The position numbers and the translations under genes are program-made. 64,000 bases of DNA from assembly GCF_004349265.1 (NCBI RefSeq), contig NZ_SMFL01000002.1, positions 124,001-188,000 on the forward strand, in the 5' to 3' direction. The notes beneath the pieces are model-generated. The model was not told where the DNA came from, searched no databases, and saw only the letters and a list, made by a program, of their open reading frames with translations. This stretch comes from Dyadobacter psychrotolerans (GTDB lineage: Bacteria > Bacteroidota > Bacteroidia > Cytophagales > Spirosomataceae). Every line of letters begins with the position of its first letter. The stretch's first letter is position 1. This document shows, piece by piece, positions 10,449 to 19,682 of this stretch.

Positions 10449-12236
10449 TCAATACCCCGGATTCTGAATGAGCTTTTTGTTTTTGTTGATTTCATCCAGT
10501 TTGATTGGCAGAAAATAATTCCGGTCCACCCAGGCACGCTGCTGTACTTCAATGATTTTGTATGTAGGCTTCGCAGACGTGGTTTTATCATCTTTCAGTT
10601 TATAAGTTGCTTCCACGCCACGGCCATTGGAATATACCTGAGGAGCGATCATCCAGCGTCTGACATCAAAGAAGCGCTGCTCTTCATAGGCCATTTCTAC
10701 CCGGCGTTCATTTTGATAACGTTTCATTAACGCCGCTCCGGTTTCGGTTATATCCGGCATGGCAGCACGTTTACGAATCATGTTAAGATATTTTTTTGCT
10801 TCCACATCTTCTCCCAGGTTGATGCACGCCTCGGCATAATTCAGCAGAATTTCGGTATACCGGATAAACCGCCACGGTACCTCAGAACGGAAGAACTGTG
10901 CATCGACGGCCGGATCCATAAACTTTTTAAGGTAGTAACCAGAGTAGGTGCCATTCCAGTCTTCAATAGGTCCTTTTCGGGTATCCAGCCCGGCCACCAC
11001 CTCCATTTTTGACGTGGCTGCGTTCCATTTTTCCCAGTAACCTACCTGAATAATTCCTTTAGGGTCTTTATCGATAACATCGGCAGGTCGCTGACGCCAT
11101 TGTGCCCCTTCGAAAAGTATATCAGCGTACAACCGCGAATCCCTTCCAACGTACGGATCGGCGGCATGGGCAGGGTTAGTCCAGGAAAATTTGGTGCCAT
11201 CCTTCATCTCATAATCGTCGACCAGCTGACCGAGCGGCGTGTTTCCGCCCCAGTTGTGGTAGCCATTAGGGCCATTTGATCGGCCCGGCCACGCGCCGTC
11301 ATTATCCAGCTTGGCTAAAAAGAAACGTACATGAATGTCCTCCGATGATTGTTTGGAAACGAACATATCCGCTCTGTTTTTGGACGCATCGGCAATGGTT
11401 GCAGGATTTGGCGCATTTAAACTGTAAACACCTAAATCCATCACAGCCTTGGCAGCATCTTTTGCCGCCTTCCATCTTGCCGTTCTCTCACCGCCTTTGT
11501 ATCCGATCAGTTCAGTGTTTGCATAACCGGCTGCCCAGGTTGGGTTTGCATAAAGGTCACTTGCCGCATAAAGCAGTGTGCGGGCTTTGAGTGCAAGCGC
11601 TGCGCCTTTGGTGGCTCTTCCCAGATTGCCGGCAGACTGTGTTAAAGGAAGCAGGGCAGCCGCTTTGTCACATTCATCGGCAATAAATTTGATGCATTCT
11701 TCATAAGTATTTCTGGGTACCGCATAATCTTCGTTCAGCGCATACGCCTGTGTGATAATGGGCACACCGCCATAAACAGAAACCAGATTGTGATACAGAT
11801 AGGCACGGACGAAATGCTCTTCGCCCATGTACATTTTTTTTGTTGCATCATCGAGCGTGGTTGCCGTTTCTATTTTGGAAAAAAACAAATTGCAGGCGCG
11901 AATGTTCTTATAAACGTTGTCCCAGACATAATAGGCAGCTCTGTCATAAGCCCAGTCGTTGATGTCGCTGGAATTGATCAGTCCTTTTGTAACATTCACA
12001 ACCGGTCCCCAAACAGCCATCGACTCGTCACTGTATGTCGAAAACATCACATTGTTAAACCCATGCCCCAGTCCGCGGTAGGTATTGTTAATAAATGTCT
12101 GGATTAAAGCTGCATCATTCCAGACAGCATCATCTGAAAACTGGTCCTGAGGTTGCTTGTTGAGAAAATCCTGCTGGCAGGAAGTGTTATTCCAAAGCAG
12201 CAGTACAACGGTTAGCAAAACGATTATTTTTTTCAT
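10449..12236 (-). CDS. SusD/RagB-family nutrient-binding outer-membrane lipoprotein
   Basis: This 595-residue surface lipoprotein forms the lid of a SusC channel and captures its substrate. The signal peptide ends LLLWNNTSC with C20 as lipidation site, and the mature start QQDFLNKQPQDQFSDDAVW is typical of SusD. The SusD helical core follows (YVWDNVYKNIRACNLFF, HFVRAYLYHNLVSVYGGVPI), and near the C-terminus comes the characteristic RYTEILLNYAEA and MAYEEQRFFDVRRW. The susC gene ends 11 bases upstream, so the two are an operon. No enzyme gene accompanies them, so the substrate is unclear. Confidence 0.93.
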   Translation of the reverse strand: MKKIIVLLTVVLLLWNNTSCQQDFLNKQPQDQFSDDAVWNDAALIQTFINNTYRGLGHGFNNVMFSTYSDESMAVWGPVVNVTKGLINSSDINDWAYDRAAYYVWDNVYKNIRACNLFFSKIETATTLDDATKKMYMGEEHFVRAYLYHNLVSVYGGVPIITQAYALNEDYAVPRNTYEECIKFIADECDKAAALLPLTQSAGNLGRATKGAALALKARTLLYAASDLYANPTWAAGYANTELIGYKGGERTARWKAAKDAAKAVMDLGVYSLNAPNPATIADASKNRADMFVSKQSSEDIHVRFFLAKLDNDGAWPGRSNGPNGYHNWGGNTPLGQLVDDYEMKDGTKFSWTNPAHAADPYVGRDSRLYADILFEGAQWRQRPADVIDKDPKGIIQVGYWEKWNAATSKMEVVAGLDTRKGPIEDWNGTYSGYYLKKFMDPAVDAQFFRSEVPWRFIRYTEILLNYAEACINLGEDVEAKKYLNMIRKRAAMPDITETGAALMKRYQNERRVEMAYEEQRFFDVRRWMIAPQVYSNGRGVEATYKLKDDKTTSAKPTYKIIEVQQRAWVDRNYFLPIKLDEINKNKKLIQNPGY

Positions 12237-12247
12237 CTTGATATCAG

Positions 12248-15200
12248 TTAAAATGTCAGCGAAAGACCGCCATTGACAACTCTGGCCAGCGGATAATTGA
12301 TTCCTCCCGTATTATTATCCTCCGGATCAAAACCTTTCAGGCCAGGGCAATAAGTGGCAAGATTGTTACCATTCACATAAAAACGTAAGTTCTGAAGTCC
12401 CAGGCGGGTAGCTAGGCCCGATGGTATCGTATAGCCGAATTCGAGATTTTTAAGTCTTACATAGTTGGTATTATGCAACAGGTAAGTGTTTCTCTGTGAC
12501 CGCCAGTATTCGTCGCTTCGGTTGCTTGCGCGTGGTTTGCTTGCATTGATGTTATCGGGTGTCCATCTTCCGTCAAAGTCTTCTTTCCAGTAATTTCCAA
12601 AATCACCGCTTTCCAGAGAAAGGTATCTCAATGCCCCGGTTGCAGCCTGGAACAGGATTGATAAATCAAATCCTTTAAACTGTAGATTGGTACCAAGTCC
12701 ACCCTGAAAACGCGGTACGTCGGTTTTGTAATTACGAACGCGGTCGTTGGCGTCAATTTTCCCATCTTCGTTTACATCTCTGAATATCACATCACCCGGG
12801 CGGGCACCGCCCCAGTGTGGATAATTGTCGACTGCTGACTGGTCTTTGAAAATGCCGATCGATTCATAGTACAAATCCCGGTCAGGATCAAAAGGCTGAT
12901 TTTGGTCGGCTGGTTTGGTTGGCAGCGGATGACCGGTTATGAGCTGATAATCAGGTCTTCCGGGTGATTCGTCAATAAAATTAACCTTGTTGATCGCATA
13001 CCCGCCGTTTACAAAGAATGTGTATTTCAGATCACCACCTTGTCCGCGGTAGGAAACATTAAAATCAAATCCTTTATTGGAAGTCTTTCCTATGTTCTCG
13101 CTGGGCAGAGTCAGTCCGGTGGAAGAGGGGACGGAAGCATTTCTTTTCCAAAGCAATTTTGAACGGCGATAGTCAAATACATCAAAGGTGATGTTCAGCC
13201 GGTCGTTCAAAAGACTTGCGTCAAAGCCAATGTCGGCCTGGTTCGCAACTTCCCAAGTAACATTTGGATTCGGGATCCGTGTTTCTCCCAGGGTTTTACT
13301 TTCTGTTGTTACGCCATAAACCATATTCTGGGTCTGAAATCCGTAGGTTCCCAGATACTGCCATTCTTCAATGCGGTCATTACCGGTTTGTCCCCAGGAA
13401 GCACGCAGTTTAAACTGGTTAATAAATCCAAGATTGTTTTTCCAGAACTCTTCTTCCGAAACTCTCCATCCGGCTGAAACACCAGGGAAAAAACCAAAAC
13501 GTTTTGCTTCGGGGAAAATGTAGGATCCATCCACCCGCCACACAAATTCTACCAGATATTTTTCTTTGAAACCGTAATTGACCCGGCCAAAATAATTCAT
13601 CCTTGCACTCTGATAAGCCGTACCGGTGTTGTCTTTTTCTGCATCACCACCCGCATTGAGCTGATCGAGTGAGTTGGACACAAAGTAGCGGCGATAGGCT
13701 GAGAACTTGTCGCCGTTTCCGGAACGCTTTTCGGTACCTACCAAAAATTTGACCATGTGATTGGTGCCAAATGCTTTTTCGTAGTTTAAATAACCATTCA
13801 GCAAAATATCCTGTTTGTCTTCCATATACTCATTCAGGTTCGGGTCACCGACACCCTTTTTTCCTCTTACCAATATTGGTTGTCCGTTGGCATCCCGGCT
13901 TGTTCCGTCCCAGGAATTCAGATACCATGGTGTCTGGAACCGTTTACGGAAATTAAAACCTTTGTCAATACCTGTGTTTCCGGTCAGCGAAAGTCCCTGT
14001 ATCCATGGAATTTTTACATTAAGCTGAATGGTACTGTTGAGCACATACCATTTGTCCCGGTCGTAGCCTGTTTGGTTGGTGCTGACCACCACCGGGTTAT
14101 TCCCGTATTCAATATCGGGTCCGGTAGCTCCGTTTGGCCAATAGGCAGGCATGTTGGGTTTTCCTCTCATGACCATCCACAAAATATCTCCGGCGGAGCG
14201 GGTTGGATAGTTTTTATCTTCCATACGGCCCGAAACATCAAAACGCAGGTTGATATTTTTAGTAATTGTTGCATCCAAATTCGTACGGAAATCGTGCTGG
14301 GTGTATTTGGTTGCGCTGTTTTTATAATACCCGTCCTGTGTTTTTGTTCCAAGGGAAACAAAATAGCGAACTGCTTCACTTCCTCCCGAAACTGTCGCAT
14401 TGTAAAAATGCTGACCCGACCATTTTTTGTAGATGGATTCGAACCAGTCCGTATTGGGATACTTCCATAAATCAGATCCGTCCGCAAATTTAGCAATGTC
14501 CTCAGCGGTGTAGCGCGGCGAGCGGTTACGGTAAAGATCAACTTCATTAAGCGCTTGAGCATATTCAGCCGCATTGGTCATCTCGGGAAGGATCGTTGGC
14601 TGGCTGAAACCCTGGTTTGCGTTGAAAGTAATAGTCGGCTTGCCGGTTTTTCCTCTTTTGGTAGTAATCAAAATAACACCGTTCGCTGCCTGCGCACCAT
14701 AAATAGCTGCCGATGCATCCTTGAGGACCGAAATTGTTTCAATGCTGTTTGGGTCAATCCTGTCCAGCGAGCGGCCGGGAATCCCGTCGACCACTACCAG
14801 TGCATCATTGTTACCCAGCGTGTTAACGCCACGGATACGAATTGTAGAACCGTCCTGGCCCGGCTCACCACTTCTCGACACCAGGGTAACGCCGGGCAGC
14901 CTTCCTGCAAGACTGTTACTGACATTTACCGCCGGTGACTTGACAATATCTGTTCCTTTTACTGTTGTTACCGAGCCGGTTAAGGTTTCTTTCTTTTGCT
15001 CACCATAACCTACAACAACGATTTCTGTCAGTGCCTGGGCATCGGTCAAAAGTTTTACGTCAATTACGTTACGCGATCCGACAATTACTTCCTGTTTTAC
15101 AAAACCAACATAACTGAATACCAAAACAGCGTTTGCGTCAGGAACGGTAATCGTATACGAGCCGTCTGAATCAGTGGTTGTTCCGGTATTGCTTCCCTTT

Positions 15201-15394
15201 ATCAGAATACTCACGCCTGGTAATGGCGATCCGTTTTCTTCCGATACTTTTCCTTTTAAGGCAATCTCAGCAGTGTGCTTGGCAGACAGAGCATTTGTCG
15301 AAATACTTAAAAAAAGCAGTAGCGGCATAATAACCAAGGCAATACGCTCATAATTAACAGCATATAGCTTTCCTGTGTAAATGAATTTTCTCAT
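12248..15394 (-). CDS. SusC/RagA-family TonB-linked outer-membrane transporter
   Basis: The product (1048 residues) is a TonB-dependent importer of oligosaccharides or peptides. After a signal peptide (hydrophobic core about 20-38) comes a CarboxypepD_reg-like domain (ALKGKVSEENGSPLPGVSI to about residue 125). The SusC marker EIVVVGYGEQKKETLTGSV precedes the plug domain (IRIRGVNTLGNNDALVVVDG, VLKDASAAIYGAQAANGVI). The rest is beta-barrel with the end motif VRLKNLEFGYTIP and a final phenylalanine. There is no STN domain, so sigma/anti-sigma signalling is not expected. It is the first gene of a susCD operon with a 5' flank of about 700 bases. Confidence 0.94.
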   Translation of the reverse strand: MRKFIYTGKLYAVNYERIALVIMPLLLFLSISTNALSAKHTAEIALKGKVSEENGSPLPGVSILIKGSNTGTTTDSDGSYTITVPDANAVLVFSYVGFVKQEVIVGSRNVIDVKLLTDAQALTEIVVVGYGEQKKETLTGSVTTVKGTDIVKSPAVNVSNSLAGRLPGVTLVSRSGEPGQDGSTIRIRGVNTLGNNDALVVVDGIPGRSLDRIDPNSIETISVLKDASAAIYGAQAANGVILITTKRGKTGKPTITFNANQGFSQPTILPEMTNAAEYAQALNEVDLYRNRSPRYTAEDIAKFADGSDLWKYPNTDWFESIYKKWSGQHFYNATVSGGSEAVRYFVSLGTKTQDGYYKNSATKYTQHDFRTNLDATITKNINLRFDVSGRMEDKNYPTRSAGDILWMVMRGKPNMPAYWPNGATGPDIEYGNNPVVVSTNQTGYDRDKWYVLNSTIQLNVKIPWIQGLSLTGNTGIDKGFNFRKRFQTPWYLNSWDGTSRDANGQPILVRGKKGVGDPNLNEYMEDKQDILLNGYLNYEKAFGTNHMVKFLVGTEKRSGNGDKFSAYRRYFVSNSLDQLNAGGDAEKDNTGTAYQSARMNYFGRVNYGFKEKYLVEFVWRVDGSYIFPEAKRFGFFPGVSAGWRVSEEEFWKNNLGFINQFKLRASWGQTGNDRIEEWQYLGTYGFQTQNMVYGVTTESKTLGETRIPNPNVTWEVANQADIGFDASLLNDRLNITFDVFDYRRSKLLWKRNASVPSSTGLTLPSENIGKTSNKGFDFNVSYRGQGGDLKYTFFVNGGYAINKVNFIDESPGRPDYQLITGHPLPTKPADQNQPFDPDRDLYYESIGIFKDQSAVDNYPHWGGARPGDVIFRDVNEDGKIDANDRVRNYKTDVPRFQGGLGTNLQFKGFDLSILFQAATGALRYLSLESGDFGNYWKEDFDGRWTPDNINASKPRASNRSDEYWRSQRNTYLLHNTNYVRLKNLEFGYTIPSGLATRLGLQNLRFYVNGNNLATYCPGLKGFDPEDNNTGGINYPLARVVNGGLSLTF

Positions 15395-16111
15395 AAATCA
15401 TTTATTTAAACGGTAGTTTACAAAAGCCAAAATTTATATAGAGGGGTAGGCTGCGCAGGCTGGCCAGTTCAGCCGGTCGCGCTTGAAGTCGTCAGTCGTG
15501 CATATAGCACTATTGATTTATCATAGGCAGCAGATGTTTAATGAAAAAAATACAACAACCTACCGGCAGCTGCAGCAGCCGGATCAAAGATTTTACTGAA
15601 GTGAGGAGATTAGATACTCAGGCCGCTATCCGTTCGCTGAGCAATTGTTTGGTCTGTGCTTAAATATTTTACCAGTTTCAAACAGAGGAATCTGATTTCT
15701 GAAACAATTTTAGATGAAGTTCTAAGACCGTGAGACAACTTTGCTGAGTCTTAATACAAAGGCAAAGGGTAGAATTTGATTTCATGATTTGTTAGGTTAA
15801 CTATCAAAAAATAGACTGCGCATGCGTTAAACTACGGCAGGGAAACTAGACATTATTAAAATATTTTACAGAGATACTAAGAATTAATTAGATTATACAA
15901 ATAATCAGATAGAAAAATTTACAATAAATCACAAAATGTGTCTAAATGACAATCAAAGGCATTTTGTGCTTAAAAAGTAACAGTTGGTTACAAAGTGTTA
16001 ATCCGGATTTTCGGCAGGTATTATCAGCATTCAGGAATTTCAGGCTGTTTTTAATGGATGGGTTTTTGGAGAGGAATAGTTTTTTTAAACAGTATTAATA
16101 AACTCAAATCC
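15395..16111. other. long intergenic region between susC and divergent DoxX-like gene
   Basis: About 700 bases that must hold two divergent promoters. A 40-codon frame at 15541-15663 on the plus strand begins MKKIQQPTGS, but it has no homology that I recognise and is not called. The 15700-16050 part is very AT-rich. No operator, riboswitch or repeat was recognised. Confidence 0.45.
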
Positions 16112-16507
16112 ATGAAAGAGGAAGATATTAAAACAACCGCAAGAATAATTTTAGGTGCAGGTTTGATCTTTGCAGGTATCAGTCACCTTACTTTCGCGAG
16201 AAAAGAATTTCAGGCTCAGGTGCCGGATTTTGTTCCTCTAAAAAAGGACGACACTGTTGTCTACTCCGGTTTCGTTGAAATTGCGATGGGCAGTGCAGTG
16301 GTTTTTACCCCTAAAAAACAACGTGATACGGTCGGGAAAATAGCCGCCGCCTTCTTCACAGCAGTGTTTCCTGGTAATTTATCCCAGCTTGTTAATCACA
16401 GGGATGCATTCGGGCTGGATTCTGATAAAAAACGGTTCGGAAGACTGTTTTTTCAGCCGGTTCTGGTTTGGTGGGCTTTGAAAAGTACCAGCAAAAAAGG
16501 CAATTAA
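16112..16507 (+). CDS. DoxX-like small membrane protein
   Basis: I chose ATG 16112 (MKEEDIKTTARIILGAG), giving 131 residues. The frame is open further upstream, but the extra residues do not fit a membrane protein start. Hydrophobic segments occur near residues 10-27, 50-64, 75-92 and 105-120. ILGAGLIFAGISHLTFARKEFQAQVPDFVP is the recognisable start of DoxX/DoxD-like membrane proteins of Bacteroidota. The function of this group is not firmly known; relatives contribute to thiol redox or quinone chemistry. A strong intrinsic terminator follows. Confidence 0.7.
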   Translation: MKEEDIKTTARIILGAGLIFAGISHLTFARKEFQAQVPDFVPLKKDDTVVYSGFVEIAMGSAVVFTPKKQRDTVGKIAAAFFTAVFPGNLSQLVNHRDAFGLDSDKKRFGRLFFQPVLVWWALKSTSKKGN

Positions 16508-16544
16508 TATTCAATATCGGCGCAGAATTAGTCTTCATTACCAG

Positions 16545-16590
16545 TCAGGCTGAAAAGTTATTAAACTGTCTTCAGCCTGATTTTATTTTT
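16545..16590 (+). terminator. intrinsic terminator of the DoxX-like gene
   Basis: TCAGGCTGAA (16545-16554) pairs perfectly with TTCAGCCTGA (16571-16580), followed by TTTTATTTTT. Confidence 0.85.
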
Positions 16591-16608
16591 TATCAATCGA
16601 TAAAATTC

Positions 16609-16797
16609 CTAACAATTAATGTATTGAAGCTTAACGGCTTGTATGTTTGACGCAAGATATTTTGCGAAATTGTCAGACGTAAACGCCTTCAAATTTCTAA
16701 GTACATTTTTACCCAGACGGATTGATCTTCCGAAGTTGGTGTAAAACGGTGGAAATACGATCGTCGACTGGTCAATTGTGGTTCCAATGATTTTTCT
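16609..16797 (-). pseudogene. possible remnant of a hexapeptide O-acetyltransferase
   Basis: An open stretch on the minus strand without a start codon reads IIGTTIDQSTIVFPPFYTNF and then GRSIRLGKNV. This resembles the conserved segment of maltose/galactoside O-acetyltransferases before their left-handed beta-helix (a GKxxD...PPFY.DFG..I.IGKNV pattern). After GKNV the match stops and unrelated residues lead to TAG at 16609-16611. About 60 of some 190 expected residues are present. It lies directly after the carboxymuconolactone-decarboxylase fusion gene. I regard it as a decayed fragment; a chance likeness cannot be excluded. Confidence 0.35.
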
Positions 16798-16798
16798 T

Positions 16799-17863
16799 TT
16801 ATTTTAATTTTTTAAAGATTTCCAACATGGTCTCTGAGTCGAGGGCATTCATATCCACAAGCTTTAAAGACTTGACCATTTTAAGCGTTGCCGTTTTATA
16901 ATGCTGAAAGTGAGAGGTTTTTAGATGTGACTGATAAGCCGCGTTATCGGTATAGATTTCTATGATCCTGATCTGGGTTGGCTGCTCTTTACCGCTCATG
17001 GGAAAAATGGCAATTACCCCCGGTTCCTTTTTGATAGAAGCCGCCGCTTCTTCTTTAAGAATGGCATTATAATCAAACAGGTATTTGGGCAGAATTTCGA
17101 TTTCTGAAATACGAACCATCATACCGTTTTCAATAACGGGAACCGCTGGTTTTGCGAGGACTTGCCGTAATGAATTTGCCTGGGTTCTGCTCACAAATTT
17201 TTCAATCAGGTCCGCTATTTCCATGAGCTGATTTTCTGTGATACCGGTATTGATTCCCATCTTTACATGAGACTGCAATTGTGATGTTACGCCGGGCATT
17301 GCGGCAAGAGCCGAAATGGTCACAAGTTCCCGCTGTTGAAAGGTTAGCACCTCGCTTTCAAAAATATCAGCAAACAAATGTTCTTTCAAAAATGCATCGA
17401 TTCTTGGCGCAAATTCTCCAAATCCCGGTGCCGGCTTCAACTGCGGTGTTTTGGTTAATTCTTCCAAAACCGTCCTGCCCTGCTCATACTTATCCTTCAC
17501 AGATTTTTTTGAAACTTCAGGTTTTTCCTGCTTTTCGTTAAGGCCGCTTGCCTTTCTTTTCTCTGTGACAGCCATAAGCGTAGCAATCCCGTTCAGACTT
17601 CTTGGAAATCCACAATATGCATATAGCTGCACCAGGATTTCCTTGATTTCTTCCACAGTTAAGCCTGCATCCAGTCCGGCGTTCAGCTGCTTTGACAGAT
17701 TTTCCAGATCACCGCTGGAAGTCAGGGCGGAAATGGATATGATGCTTTGCTGTTTAAGGTTTAGCTCTTGTTTCTGATCTTTTGCGGTTTGTGCTTTCAT
17801 GACAGTTGAAGCTAACATGAGCAAAAAAAGCAGCACATATGAAAATGGTTTGGCCCGGCTCAT
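16799..17863 (-). CDS. secreted double carboxymuconolactone decarboxylase / antibiotic-monooxygenase fusion
   Basis: A 354-residue protein with an N-terminal signal peptide (cleavage after MKAQ, about residue 25). Two AhpD-like carboxymuconolactone decarboxylase domains follow at about 35-105 and 160-235: SIISISALTSSGDLENLSKQ with YAYCGFPRSLNG in the first, and ELVTISALAAMPGVTSQL in the second. The C-terminal 110 residues (MVRISEIEILPKYLFDYNAI, then PGVIAIFPM, IRIIEIYTD) look like an ABM-type monooxygenase domain. In the first CMD domain one Cys (YAYCGFP) is present, but the usual CxxC pair is not evident. It starts 12 bases after the cupin gene and is surely co-transcribed. The reaction is unknown. 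Confidence 0.75.
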   Translation of the reverse strand: MSRAKPFSYVLLFLLMLASTVMKAQTAKDQKQELNLKQQSIISISALTSSGDLENLSKQLNAGLDAGLTVEEIKEILVQLYAYCGFPRSLNGIATLMAVTEKRKASGLNEKQEKPEVSKKSVKDKYEQGRTVLEELTKTPQLKPAPGFGEFAPRIDAFLKEHLFADIFESEVLTFQQRELVTISALAAMPGVTSQLQSHVKMGINTGITENQLMEIADLIEKFVSRTQANSLRQVLAKPAVPVIENGMMVRISEIEILPKYLFDYNAILKEEAAASIKKEPGVIAIFPMSGKEQPTQIRIIEIYTDNAAYQSHLKTSHFQHYKTATLKMVKSLKLVDMNALDSETMLEIFKKLK

Positions 17864-17875
17864 TGATTGGCGTGT

Positions 17876-18382
17876 TTATTGTTTATTAACCTCATTATAG
17901 TCTTCATCAGATACTGGTTTCAGCCAGATCACATTCGTACCGCCCTCAAAATTCGTGATCGCGATATGGGTCATTTTTGTGGCCTGAGCCGCTCCATGCC
18001 AGTGCTCCGTATTCTCAGGAATGTTGACTACATCCCCTTTTTTGATAGGTTGTGCCGGTTTTCCTTTTTCCTGATAGAACCCGGCCCCTTCCGTTACGAT
18101 CAGAACCTGTCCTTTCGGATGCGTGTGCCAGTTTGTTCTGGCGCCCAGCTCAAAACTTACGCTACCCATTGCAAAATCATTATTTTTGTCACGTGCCAGA
18201 AGAGGTTTCAAGTAGGCGTCCCCGGTGAAGTATCCGTTTGTCAGCTTGTCTCCTTTTGGAAAAAGAGCTGTGCTTTGATTATCTGTCATTTTTGTTGAAG
18301 CTTTAGTTTGACTATATACTGTGAACGGAATTAATGCTGCGATTATCAGCAAGTAAAGGCTTGATTTAAAGATTAGTTTCAT
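17876..18382 (-). CDS. secreted cupin-domain protein
   Basis: I use ATG 18382 (MKLIFKSSLYLLIIAALIPF), which begins a clean signal peptide; an 11-codon upstream extension has no such feature. The mature protein of about 145 residues carries the cupin core: NWHTHPKGQVLIVTEGAGFY (histidines of motif 1) and VVNIPENTEHWHGA (motif 2). It should bind a divalent metal in the periplasm. Cupins of this type are commonly paired with carboxymuconolactone decarboxylase proteins and an AraC regulator, as here, and are often linked to small-molecule or quinone detoxification. That role is an inference. Confidence 0.82.
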   Translation of the reverse strand: MKLIFKSSLYLLIIAALIPFTVYSQTKASTKMTDNQSTALFPKGDKLTNGYFTGDAYLKPLLARDKNNDFAMGSVSFELGARTNWHTHPKGQVLIVTEGAGFYQEKGKPAQPIKKGDVVNIPENTEHWHGAAQATKMTHIAITNFEGGTNVIWLKPVSDEDYNEVNKQ

Positions 18383-18545
18383 GTTATACTTTTTTTCTTT
18401 CTTTTGGTATGACAAAGGTCGGCCATCTTTTATGGCGAATTTTTATACAGATTACTGGTTTATTTACCACTTTTACTGATCTGCTACATAGAGCCGATTC
18501 AGGCGATTGTGAATCATTATATTTGCTTTGTAATCAGATGGAAAT

Positions 18546-19442
18546 ATGGAACAGGTAGAAAGAATTGATACCGTTAAGCAGTATAATACTTGGGTGGGTG
18601 CTGATACGCTGCATCCTTTGGTGAGTGTGGTCAATTTTAATGAAATACCAACCATACAGCATTTCAGGCGATATATGGCCGTTTATGCCGTATTTCTGAA
18701 AAACATCAAATGCGGTAATATGATGTATGGCTGCAAGCCTTATGATTATGAAGATGGAACTTTGGTCTTTGTATCTCCTGGACAGGTATATGGCATTGAC
18801 AGCAAGGGCAAATCAATGAAACCCTCTGGTTACGCGCTAGTTTTCCATCCCGATTTGATTGCAGGAACGCACCTTGGAAAAATCATTAAGGATTACTCGT
18901 TTTTTTCCTATGAAGTCAATGAAGCGTTGCATTTATCAAAAAAAGAAAGAGAAACGATTGTGGATTGTTTTGAAAAGATCAGAGCCGAGATCGATCAAAA
19001 TATCGACAAGCACAGTAAGACGCTCATTGTTTCCAACATCGAATTATTTCTCAATTATTGCATGCGGTTTTATGACCGGCAGTTTATCACCCGCAGTAAT
19101 GCAAACAAAGACATTTTGGTACGCTTTGAAGATTTGCTGAATGACTATTTTAAATCAGGAAAAGCCCAAACTTTGGGGTTGCCAAGTGTAGCCTACTGCG
19201 CGGAAATGCTCCACTTATCTCCTAACTATTTTGGCGATCTTATTAAAAAGGAAACGGGAAACACGGCGCTGGATTTTATTCAATCCAGATTAATTGAGGA
19301 AGCCAAGATGAAAATATTCGGGGCCAATGCTTCATTTGGGGAAATTGCTTTTCAACTTGGATTTAAATACCAGCAGCATTTCACCCGGCTTTTTAAGCAG
19401 AAAACCGGCGTGACTCCGAATGAATACAGGAGTTTGAACTAA
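18546..19442 (+). CDS. AraC-family transcriptional regulator
   Basis: The 298-residue protein ends in two helix-turn-helix units of the AraC type (LGLPSVAYCAEMLHLSPNYF, SFGEIAFQLGFKYQQHFTRL, then FKQKTGVTPNEYR). The N-terminal 190 residues are an AraC_binding/cupin-like sensor (GCKPYDYEDGTLVFVSPGQV). It is divergent from the cupin/CMD operon with 163 bases between the starts. This is the usual layout for a regulator controlling its neighbour. Operator half-sites were not identified. Confidence 0.9.
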   Translation: MEQVERIDTVKQYNTWVGADTLHPLVSVVNFNEIPTIQHFRRYMAVYAVFLKNIKCGNMMYGCKPYDYEDGTLVFVSPGQVYGIDSKGKSMKPSGYALVFHPDLIAGTHLGKIIKDYSFFSYEVNEALHLSKKERETIVDCFEKIRAEIDQNIDKHSKTLIVSNIELFLNYCMRFYDRQFITRSNANKDILVRFEDLLNDYFKSGKAQTLGLPSVAYCAEMLHLSPNYFGDLIKKETGNTALDFIQSRLIEEAKMKIFGANASFGEIAFQLGFKYQQHFTRLFKQKTGVTPNEYRSLN

Positions 19443-19682
19443 TGATTTAGGCGCGGCTATCCGATGGAATCGACCTTTGGGGTGGCAAAGTAGTTTCTAT
19501 TGCTACAAGGAGATCCAGGAAAACTCACCAGGTTTTGAGGGATATGCTTTTGTGAACAAAATGGTTTTAATTTCAGCTTTCTCCAGCTATCGGATTTAGT
19601 GTTGCAGGGGAAGCTGTTTTTGCTGATTTGTAAGAACCGGAAAATTAAGTTTATTTTTGAACGGATCTTTCAGAATTGGCCC

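Noticed and set aside
15541..15663. 40-codon plus-strand frame beginning MKKIQQPTGS in the susC upstream region
   Set aside because: No recognisable domain, no clear ribosome binding site and located where two divergent promoters are expected; short frames of this size occur by chance.
19443..19682. Possible coding remnant reading ENSPGFEGYAFVNKM before the LytS-type kinase
   Set aside because: Only about 25 residues without a start or a recognisable family; too short to support as a pseudogene.
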